Shown: positions 1-5,144 of the stretch, in pieces
Position numbering within the stretch: position 1 is the first letter of the stretch
How the letters are laid out: every line of letters begins with the position of its first letter
From: an uncultured cyanobacterium
Lineage (GTDB): Bacteria; Cyanobacteriota; Cyanobacteriia; Phormidesmidales; Phormidesmidaceae
Direction: 5' to 3'
Length of the DNA: 8,972 bases
Assembly: GCA_938029995.1 (NCBI GenBank)
Contig: CALHGI010000433.1
Coordinates: forward strand, 1-8,972
Translations under genes and position numbers: made by a program
The notes under the pieces: generated by a model
What the model was told of the DNA's origin: nothing
The model's input: only the letters and a program-made list of their open reading frames with translations
Databases searched by the model: none

Positions 1-492
1 GCCAATCCCTGTGCTGCTGACCCTTGCGCAGCAGACCCTTGCGCGGCAGACCCTTGCGCGGCAGACCCTTGCGCAGCAGACCCTTGCGCAGCAGACCCTT
101 GCGCGGCAGACCCTTGCGCAGCAGACCCTTGCGCGGCAGACCCTTGCGCCGCTGCCGATCCCTGTGCCGCAGCTAGTTCCACTGGTAGTTTCAAAACTGT
201 TTCTAGCAATACCGTGGGTGGTGCAACTATCGTTGAAGAGAATGGTAAGCGCTACCTTGAATTTGATCAGGCCTTTAGTACCGAAAATGGTCCTGATCTA
301 TTTGTCTTATTACACAAGCAAGCTACCCCCGAGAGCTATAGCTCTGAACAATATGTCAACCTAGGCGATCTCGAGTCCATTGCTGGCAGCCAGCGTTATG
401 AGATTCCTGAAAACATCTCTGTGGATGACTTTCAGTCTGCTGTAATCTGGTGTCGTCAGTTCAACGTCACCTTTGGCTTTGCCGCAATTTAG
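1..492 (+). CDS. DM13 domain protein with Cys-rich DPCAA repeats (5' end missing)
   Basis: This is the last 163 codons of a gene that begins before the window, read in frame 1 and ending at TAG 490-492. Visible residues 1-58 are an array of DPCAA pentapeptides (the first is NPCAA) with Cys at 4, 9, 14 and so on to 49, and then 55. Residues about 59-163 form a DM13 domain. Its hallmarks are a GSF start (62-64), FDQAFSTENGPDLFVLLH (88-105), a YVNLGDL segment, the YEIP turn and a terminal IWC..F.V.FG.A (149-162) with the single domain Cys151. DM13 is a small beta-rich domain proposed to act in redox or electron transfer through that Cys. Such proteins are usually exported, so a signal peptide or lipobox is expected upstream but cannot be seen. 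The repeat could be a metal- or thiol-rich linker; that is inference. The reading frame is supported by the DM13 match; the other open frames over the repeat are shadows. Confidence 0.9.
   Translation, partial: ANPCAADPCAADPCAADPCAADPCAADPCAADPCAADPCAADPCAADPCAAADPCAAASSTGSFKTVSSNTVGGATIVEENGKRYLEFDQAFSTENGPDLFVLLHKQATPESYSSEQYVNLGDLESIAGSQRYEIPENISVDDFQSAVIWCRQFNVTFGFAAI
4..171 (+). repeat. 15-bp tandem repeat encoding (D/N)PCAA
   Basis: Nine consecutive 15-bp units (19-153) follow GACCCTTGCGCRGCA almost exactly. They are flanked by a diverged unit at 4-18 (NPCAA) and another at 157-171 (DPCAA), the latter offset by one extra Ala codon. Among the inner units the only changes are GCA/GCG at the fourth codon; the ninth unit ends GCCGCT. 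Such near-identity at silent positions suggests recent expansion by slippage or unequal crossover. The unit is a multiple of three and contains no stop in any frame, so copy-number change would lengthen or shorten the protein without breaking it. Confidence 0.95.
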
Positions 493-567
493 GAAACCAA
501 ATTCCACCTTCCTAAGGTCTCCTAGCCCCCACAAAGCTAGGGATAATTTGCATCCAAAGAGAAGATT

Positions 568-613
568 AAAGGGACAGCAGAGCCAAAAAATCAACTTATC
601 TGCTGCCCCTTTT
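568..613 (+). terminator. Rho-independent-type terminator after the DM13 gene
   Basis: The left arm AAAGGGACAGCAGA (568-581) pairs with TCTGCTGCCCCTTT (599-612), giving 14 positions with one A/C mismatch and a 17-nt A-rich loop. The right arm ends in a T-run (610-613). It lies 75 bp after the DM13 stop codon and is the best terminator in the window. The mirrored A/T arms mean it might also work on the opposite strand. A shorter hairpin just upstream (CCTAGC 521-526 with GCTAGG 536-541) has no T-run. Confidence 0.7.
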
Positions 614-846
614 TCTCATGGCCATTACCCCAGCCCATCCTGCAATAATCCGTTGCTGATTTAGAAGGCTCACATATGCTGTATGGACATAGTTGGCCGA
701 TATAACGAACCGCTGCGCCCATGGTTGTCACCCCTAGCTTCATTCAGCGCGATCGCGTATTGACCTATGGGTGACAAGCTATGGAGCCAGACCCAGGGGC
801 TCAACGGATTTAATAATTCAGCAACGGTAGAAAAATGTCAGATAAT
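614..846. other. Intergenic stretch with a 9-bp inverted repeat
   Basis: No coding region is supported between the DM13 terminator and the hydrolase. The stretch holds a perfect inverted repeat, TTGTCACCC (725-733) and GGGTGACAA (769-777), with 35 bases between the arms and a HIP1 octamer at 749-756 in that spacer. A GATAAT hexamer at 841-846 looks like a -10 box, but no good -35 box precedes it and a start from it would fall inside the hairpin at 847-875. The promoter of the hydrolase is therefore not placed. Confidence 0.4.
749..756. repeat. HIP1 octamer GCGATCGC
   Basis: Palindromic octamer GCGATCGC, the highly iterated palindrome of many cyanobacterial genomes. This copy is intergenic, in the spacer of the TTGTCACCC inverted repeat. 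Two more copies lie at 1456-1463 (inside the hydrolase) and 1883-1890; I found none from 1891 to the end of the window. Confidence 0.9.
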
Positions 847-880
847 GTACAGGTGCGTCAGCAGACGTTCTGTACTTTTT
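847..880 (+). terminator. Hairpin plus T-run just before the hydrolase (attenuator or terminator)
   Basis: GTACAG (847-852) pairs with CTGTAC (870-875). Inside, CGTC (856-859) pairs with GACG (864-867) around an AGCA loop, with a small internal bulge between the two stems. Five T's (876-880) follow directly. The shape is that of an intrinsic terminator, yet it ends only 13 bases before the hydrolase ATG. It could stop readthrough from upstream, act as a 5'-leader attenuator, or be chance. A CRP- or LexA-like operator reading of the GTAC-containing arms is possible but unsupported. Confidence 0.45.
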
Positions 881-893
881 CCGATTTCCCTTG

Positions 894-1769
894 ATGGTGA
901 CCTCACTGCCCGCTGATGTTCAGCATTTAACCGAAGATACTTCGACGGCCCTAGCCCGTCAGCTCCAGTTTGCTGATATTTCCACCAACCTGGCCGATCA
1001 GCCCATTGCCACTAGCCATGTTTGTGCGGGAACAGGGAAGCCCATCTTGCTGATCCATGGGTTTGACAGCTCAATTTTTGAGTTTCGTCGTTTAGTGCCC
1101 CAGTTGGCCACTGAGGCCCAAGTTTGGGCCATGGACCTACTGGGCTTTGGCTTTACCGATCGCACCACCGAAGCTCCCATTACCCCTGCGGCTATCAAGC
1201 AGCACCTCCATAGTTTCTGGCAACAGAAGATTGGGCAACCCATGATTTTAGCTGGGGCCTCCATGGGCGGAGCCGCTGCCATTGACTTTGCCCTCGATTT
1301 CCCAGAAGCCGTGGAGAAGCTAATTCTGCTAGATAGTGCTGGCTTTGCTGCAGGTCCGGCCATGGGTAAATTTATGGTGCCTCCCTTAGATAGCTGGGCC
1401 ACAGCATTTTTAAAGAATCCAGGCGTAAGACGCCGCATTAGCCAGCAGGCCTATTGCGATCGCACCCTCGTTACCCCCGACGCCGAACTCTGCGCCGCCC
1501 TGCACCTGCAAATGCCCCGCTGGAAAGAAGCCCTAGTGGCATTTACCAAAAGCGGCGGCTATAATTTTTTGAGCAACTATATTCAGAAAATTGAGTCACC
1601 AACACTAATCGTTTGGGGTGAGCAAGATAAAATCTTAGGCACCCAGGACGCCCAGCGGTTCAAGAAAACCATTCCCCATAATCAGCTAGTGTGGATCCCC
1701 CAGTGTGGCCACGTCCCCCATCTAGAGAAACCCAAGGATACCGCCCAGAAAATCGCGTCTTTTCTATAG
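894..1769 (+). CDS. Alpha/beta fold hydrolase
   Basis: A 291-residue soluble serine hydrolase of the alpha/beta superfamily. With the ATG at 894 as start, the oxyanion-hole motif HGFD is at residues 55-58 and the nucleophile elbow GASMGG places Ser123. The acid is Asp245 in WGEQDKIL, and the base is His273 in CGHVPHLEKP, so the Ser-Asp-His triad is complete. The region between the elbow and the acid (about 150-225) is the variable lid that sets substrate choice; the substrate cannot be told. There is no signal peptide or membrane helix, so it is probably cytoplasmic. A TTG directly before the ATG (891) could add one residue. No Shine-Dalgarno sequence is visible, which is common in cyanobacteria. 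It stands alone: 401 bases separate it from the DM13 gene and 216 from the next gene. The family is certain, the exact activity unknown; esterase, haloperoxidase-like and C-C hydrolase members share these motifs. Confidence 0.93.
   Translation: MVTSLPADVQHLTEDTSTALARQLQFADISTNLADQPIATSHVCAGTGKPILLIHGFDSSIFEFRRLVPQLATEAQVWAMDLLGFGFTDRTTEAPITPAAIKQHLHSFWQQKIGQPMILAGASMGGAAAIDFALDFPEAVEKLILLDSAGFAAGPAMGKFMVPPLDSWATAFLKNPGVRRRISQQAYCDRTLVTPDAELCAALHLQMPRWKEALVAFTKSGGYNFLSNYIQKIESPTLIVWGEQDKILGTQDAQRFKKTIPHNQLVWIPQCGHVPHLEKPKDTAQKIASFL
1456..1463. repeat. HIP1 octamer GCGATCGC
   Basis: Second HIP1 copy, inside the hydrolase reading frame, where it helps encode the CDR residues of YCDRTL. HIP1 sites are common inside coding sequence in cyanobacteria. 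A near-match, CCGATCGC, lies at about 1166-1173 in the same gene. Confidence 0.9.
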
Positions 1770-1794
1770 GCTATTCCCGCAAATCTAGGTAACC

Positions 1795-1813
1795 AAAAAG
1801 GGAACGACCTTTA
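1795..1813 (+). terminator. Weak hairpin after the hydrolase
   Basis: AAAGG (1797-1801) pairs with CCTTT (1808-1812) around a six-base loop, 28 bases after the hydrolase stop codon. The stem is short and there is no long T-run, so terminator function is only a suggestion. The same 216-bp gap has the heptamer GGTAACC twice (1788-1794 and 1839-1845). Confidence 0.25.
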
Positions 1814-1882
1814 TGGGATGTCTATAAAGACGTACGTGGGTAACCTTGGCTTATCCCCCTTCCTCGACAGCTATTGCGTTTT

Positions 1883-1890
1883 GCGATCGC
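1883..1890. repeat. HIP1 octamer GCGATCGC
   Basis: Third HIP1 copy, in the gap upstream of the YdcF-like gene. It is followed at once by a small perfect hairpin, TATGGT (1892-1897) with ACCATA (1902-1907). A further imperfect hairpin, CCATGTTC (1927-1934) with GAACACGG (1945-1952), lies 34 bases before the ATG. These may be control elements of the YdcF-like gene, but the sequence does not show it. Confidence 0.85.
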
Positions 1891-1985
1891 ATATGGTCCA
1901 AACCATAGGTGTCAAGTTATATTCATCCATGTTCTTCACAATATGAACACGGATCCTGCTCTGCCACATACCCACCGAATTACCC

Positions 1986-2780
1986 ATGCCCCTTGAGACG
2001 ATCCAAAATGCCTGTAAAACAGACATTAGCGTTAGCTATTGGATCCAATTCAGCCACTCAATATTTACATGGTTGATGCGCTACCCCTTAGGCAGCCTAA
2101 TGCTCGGTGGTCTGTTCGTCATAGGCTTTCTCGTCCTCAGCGGTCTTTTGATGCGTGGCTTCATCCTCTTCGATCGGGGACACACCATCAAACGTCTATG
2201 GCTATGGGGCTTTCCCCTCGCCCTATTCCTCAGCGTTTCACCCTTACTCATAGGAGAACCCCTCCTGACCCAGTTTTTATCCCCCTACGATGGACAAAAT
2301 GCTGACGCCGTTGTTGTCCTTGGCCGTGGCCGTCGTTTGCAGCCGAGCCGTACCATCACCGCCGCCGCTCTGATGTTGACCAATCGGGCCCCGCAAATAT
2401 TTGTCAGCGGCCGCGACGATGCGCCAGGCATGGCCACCATGCTTAGCCAGTTAGGCGTAGAACCCAACAAAATTTCCGGGGAAAACTGCTCCAGCACCAC
2501 CGAAGAAAATGGCCAGTACACAGCCCAACAACTTCTACCCACCGGCATCCAATCCATTATTCTAGTCAGCGATCCTCTCCATTTATTAAGGGCCCAGCTC
2601 GTCTTTAGCAGCCTTGGATTTGAGGTTATTCCCTACCCCAGCCCATTACCCAATTACGTCAGTCGCCACCATCGTCGACTGCTCGCCTTCCGAGAATCCC
2701 TCGGCTTTGTTGCCTATGGTCTCAGGGGGCGTTATCTCCCCCGCCCCATTGCCACCATAGACACGACCGCTGCACAGTAA
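1986..2780 (+). CDS. YdcF/DUF218 family membrane protein
   Basis: A 264-residue protein with two N-terminal membrane helices (about 36-60 and 71-90) and a C-terminal DUF218/YdcF domain. The domain shows DAVVVLGRG (107-115), IFVSGRDD (138-145), the loop SGENCSSTTEENGQYTAQ (164-181) with the conserved acidic and Asn residues, and ILVSDPLHLLRAQLVFSSLGFEV (192-214), which holds the family's conserved S-D-x-x-H. YdcF proteins bind nucleotide-type ligands; relatives such as ElyC and SanA affect envelope polymer synthesis or barrier function. The exact role here is unknown. The catalytic-type domain would face one side of the inner membrane next to the helices. The ATG at 1986 has no Shine-Dalgarno sequence; Met31 (2076) is a possible later start but would leave little before the first helix. 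The GT83-like gene starts 109 bases downstream on the same strand, so co-transcription is possible. Confidence 0.88.
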   Translation: MPLETIQNACKTDISVSYWIQFSHSIFTWLMRYPLGSLMLGGLFVIGFLVLSGLLMRGFILFDRGHTIKRLWLWGFPLALFLSVSPLLIGEPLLTQFLSPYDGQNADAVVVLGRGRRLQPSRTITAAALMLTNRAPQIFVSGRDDAPGMATMLSQLGVEPNKISGENCSSTTEENGQYTAQQLLPTGIQSIILVSDPLHLLRAQLVFSSLGFEVIPYPSPLPNYVSRHHRRLLAFRESLGFVAYGLRGRYLPRPIATIDTTAAQ

Positions 2781-2804
2781 ACTAAACGTTGTCCTTAACC
2801 AGAA

Positions 2805-2823
2805 CCCTAGGTTTTACCTAGGG
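2805..2823 (+). terminator. Perfect 8-bp hairpin between the YdcF-like and ArnT-like genes
   Basis: CCCTAGGT (2805-2812) and ACCTAGGG (2816-2823) form a perfect 8-bp stem with a TTT loop, 24 bases after the YdcF-like stop codon. It is GC-containing and compact, but no T-run follows, so it may be a weak terminator, an mRNA-stabilising stem or an operator. If it terminates, the two genes on either side are separate units. Confidence 0.4.
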
Positions 2824-2878
2824 GCATTCCACGGTTCAAAATGGACTCAGTTTACAAAGACCATGCAGTAGTTTTGCC

Positions 2879-2884
2879 GGGAGG
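2879..2884 (+). promoter_or_regulatory. Ribosome binding site supporting a TTG start
   Basis: GGGAGG ends five bases before TTG 2890-2892, an ideal Shine-Dalgarno spacing. It is the clearest ribosome binding site in the window and favours the TTG over the in-frame ATG at 2920. Confidence 0.65.
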
Positions 2885-2889
2885 TTACA

Positions 2890-4599
2890 TTGGCAAATTC
2901 CCGACCTAAGAGAATCGAAATGGCGTTAGCTTCATCGCCCTCGTCTGTTCGTTGGGTCGCCATCATCACCGTGGCCATTGCCCTTTTCATCGCCTTTTTC
3001 TGGCGTCTAGACAGCATTGGATTAGTGGATGAAACCGAGCCTCTCTTTGCCGAAGCCTCGCGCCAAATGTACGCCACCGGCAACTGGATTACCCCCTATT
3101 TCAACGGCGAAACCCGATTCGATAAACCGCCATTGGTGTACTGGGCCATGGCCCTGTGTTTCCATATTTTTGGCGTGGGAGAATGGGGCGTGCGGCTACC
3201 CTCAGCCCTAGCCGCCGCCGCCCTAGCCGGATTTATCTTTTATACCCTCCTGCGGTTTGGCTACTCCCATGGCAATAAAACAACAGAAACCCCCGACCAA
3301 AAACAAGCCTTAACCCTTGCCGCCACAGTAGGTGCAGTGGCCATGGCCCTTCATCCAGAAACCCTCGTGTGGGCACGCACAGGCGTCTCAGACATGTTGC
3401 TATCCGGCTGCATGGGGGCAGCACTCCTCTGTTTCTTTTGGGGCTATGCCCAAAGACCTCGCTGGTACTACGGCTTTTACCTATTTATCGCCCTAGGCGT
3501 TTTAGATAAAGGTCCCGTAGGAGCCGTAATTCCAGCACTAGTGGTCATTGTGTTCGCTGCCTATGTAGGCCAGATCCGCCCCCTGCTCAAAGAAATCAAA
3601 CTGTTAAAAGGCAGTCTATTAGCCCTCCTAATAACCGTGCCCTGGTTCATCGCCGTCATTACCATCCACGGCCAAACCTATATCGATAGTTTCTTTGGCT
3701 ACCATAACTACGAACGCTTTACCGACGTGGTCAATGGCCATGCCGCCCCCTGGTACTTTTACTTTGCCGTCGTCACCATCGGTTTCCTCCCTTGGTCACC
3801 CGGTTTACCCTTTGCCATGGCAAGGCTACGCCCTCTAGCCCTCGGCTACTGGCGACGGCAACCGAGGGAACACCAATTAGGCTTGTTTGCCCTGATCTGG
3901 TTTTTAGTCATATTTTGCTTTTTCACAGCAGCCATCACCAAATTACCCAGCTACGTCTTGCCACTCATGCCTGCCGCCGCCATCATGATCGGTCTGATGT
4001 GGGCTGGCCCTATTCAACGTGGCACTTGGATCAGCGCCGCATTAACCATTATTTTTTCCGTGGTTCTCGCCATTGCATCCTACCTAACCCCCACTTGGCT
4101 CGGTGGCGACCCAGTCATGCCAAACTTTCCAGAGCTGGTAAAAGAATCCCAAACCATGCTTTACGGCTCGATTGTCTGGAGCCTCGCGGCCCTATTCGGC
4201 CTGGGACTAATGCTAAAACGACAAGTCCGCTGGGTTTGGGCCGTGGGTTTCATTGCCTTTATGGCGTTCACCATAGTCTCGATCCTACCAGTCGCCCAAA
4301 TCGCCGACAGTCAACGACAGCTCCCCCTACGGGAGTTAGCCAAAACCATACAAACCCAACAACAGCCAGACGAAACATTGGCCATGGTGGGCTTTATGAA
4401 ACCCAGTTTGGCATTTTATACCCAACGCCCCGTGCTCTATGTATACAATCCAGCCTCAAAACAGCTACAGGCAACCGGTCAAGCCTTAGTAGTGGGCCAC
4501 CCCGACGAAATTGCCATGGTCATTAGCCATCATCAATCGGGCAAGATTATACAAACATCAGGAACCTATCAGCTAGCACGATTAGTTTTTAATCCTTAG
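2890..4599 (+). CDS. ArnT-like (GT83/PMT family) glycosyltransferase
   Basis: A 569-residue polytopic inner-membrane enzyme with about a dozen hydrophobic helices and a smaller soluble C-terminus (about 471-569). The first outer loop carries DETEPLFAEASRQM (47-60) and GETRFDKPPLVYW (73-85). Its Asp47-Glu48 pair and the F-D-K-P-P segment are the signature of the ArnT/PMT GT-C fold, where an acidic residue activates transfer from a polyprenyl-phosphate sugar. LGVLDKGPVG (202-211) and KLPSYVLPLMP (351-361) are further ArnT-family hallmarks, and the length matches ArnT (about 550). It likely moves a sugar from undecaprenyl phosphate to an acceptor on the periplasmic face. The donor sugar and acceptor (lipid A, glycolipid, protein or exopolysaccharide lipid) cannot be read, and true L-Ara4N transfer should not be assumed. 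The TTG start follows a good Shine-Dalgarno sequence; the ATG at 2920 would remove ten residues before the first helix (about 22-38). It follows the YdcF-like gene with a hairpin in the gap. Confidence 0.9.
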   Translation: MANSRPKRIEMALASSPSSVRWVAIITVAIALFIAFFWRLDSIGLVDETEPLFAEASRQMYATGNWITPYFNGETRFDKPPLVYWAMALCFHIFGVGEWGVRLPSALAAAALAGFIFYTLLRFGYSHGNKTTETPDQKQALTLAATVGAVAMALHPETLVWARTGVSDMLLSGCMGAALLCFFWGYAQRPRWYYGFYLFIALGVLDKGPVGAVIPALVVIVFAAYVGQIRPLLKEIKLLKGSLLALLITVPWFIAVITIHGQTYIDSFFGYHNYERFTDVVNGHAAPWYFYFAVVTIGFLPWSPGLPFAMARLRPLALGYWRRQPREHQLGLFALIWFLVIFCFFTAAITKLPSYVLPLMPAAAIMIGLMWAGPIQRGTWISAALTIIFSVVLAIASYLTPTWLGGDPVMPNFPELVKESQTMLYGSIVWSLAALFGLGLMLKRQVRWVWAVGFIAFMAFTIVSILPVAQIADSQRQLPLRELAKTIQTQQQPDETLAMVGFMKPSLAFYTQRPVLYVYNPASKQLQATGQALVVGHPDEIAMVISHHQSGKIIQTSGTYQLARLVFNP

Positions 4600-4629
4600 A
4601 ATCCGTCTACCATAAATCGACAGTCATCT

Positions 4630-4641
4630 ATCCTTAAGGAT
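4630..4641. promoter_or_regulatory. 12-bp perfect palindrome ATCCTTAAGGAT
   Basis: Self-complementary over 12 bases, 31 bases after the ArnT-like stop codon. It is AT-rich with no T-run, so it looks more like a dimeric protein site than a terminator. Chance occurrence in 9 kb is likely; its interest comes from having the palindrome at 4674 close by. Confidence 0.3.
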
Positions 4642-4673
4642 GAACATTGGCTTATAGATCCGATAAAGCTAAA

Positions 4674-4687
4674 TCGTAAATTTACGA
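4674..4687. promoter_or_regulatory. 14-bp perfect palindrome TCGTAAATTTACGA
   Basis: Self-complementary over 14 bases with a TCGTAAA half-site, 32 bases beyond the first palindrome. It has the form of an operator for a homodimeric regulator. No regulator gene is in the window and the distance to the next start codon (about 460 bases) is long, so the function is open. Confidence 0.35.
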
Positions 4688-5144
4688 AACTTGGTTGAAT
4701 TGCGATTTTTGAAATAAATAGTCGGACCGATAACGGGCATGATGTATCAATATGGTGAACTTATTAATGATGAACCTCTTAAATCGATATTTCCCACTGT
4801 CCACTGAAGCAATCCGTTAATAAATCTGAAAGCCTCTTCTAAAAAGGACTAGATCATCTAAGCGATTTATAGGAATCCTGGCTTGATTAATTCTCAATCA
4901 TTCAAAGCTACTGAGGATTTCTACCTCTGCTTAGATACCGCGGTCTACTGGCTGCACCATAATTATTCGGATGCGCCAGTTTAATGGCGAAATGTTGAAC
5001 TAAGGGTTTTAGCTTATGTTATCGACCTAAATCAGCCAAGAATAAAAGAAGTTGAAACTTTATTAGACATCACTCAGTCCTAAAAATGAGTCGTGCTAAC
5101 GAGCCTGTAATTTTATATTTGCCTACGCGTTACTCAAGATAGTT

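Larger units (their letters stand above)
4600..5144. other. 545-bp AT-rich intergenic region before the exopolysaccharide genes
   Basis: No convincing gene is present; stops are dense in all frames. The longest stretch I examined (TTG 4883 to TAA 4982-4984, 33 codons) has no ribosome binding site and no recognisable product. The region is visibly richer in A+T than the genes on either side. It contains two perfect palindromes near its left end (4630-4641, 4674-4687), a small ACTCA/TGAGT hairpin at 5072-5091, and the hexamer AAATCG several times on both strands (4614, 4671, 4781 forward; 4703, 4863 reverse). It most likely holds the promoter and leader of the gene at 5145. A TTGAAA at 5052-5057 could be a -35 box, but no -10 box has correct spacing, so no promoter is placed. 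Confidence 0.5.

Noticed and set aside
1..171. Repeat array as a possible CRISPR array
   Set aside because: The units are 15 bp, contiguous and without spacers, and they encode a continuous peptide repeat in the DM13 reading frame.
11..364. Open frame of 117 codons over the repeat (TLAQQ/TLARQ repeats)
   Set aside because: It is the second frame of the 15-bp repeat. Frame 1 continues into a clear DM13 domain, so this is a shadow.
473..664. 63-codon open frame after the DM13 gene
   Set aside because: It overlaps the DM13 end and runs through the terminator hairpin, with no recognisable product or ribosome binding site.
841..846. GATAAT as the -10 box of the hydrolase promoter
   Set aside because: No acceptable -35 box lies 16-18 bases upstream, and transcription from it would begin inside the hairpin at 847-875.
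998..1438. 146-codon open frame on the minus strand
   Set aside because: It lies wholly inside the hydrolase gene, which has an intact catalytic triad; the minus-strand product resembles nothing known.
3792..4526. 244-codon open frame on the plus strand in another frame
   Set aside because: It is inside the ArnT-like gene; its translation is rich in His, Arg, Pro and Thr without domains, as expected of a shifted frame.
4883..4984. 33-codon open stretch from TTG in the 545-bp gap (product contains YLCLDTAVYWLHHNYSDAPV)
   Set aside because: It has no ribosome binding site, an uncommon start and no recognisable family; short open stretches of this length occur by chance.
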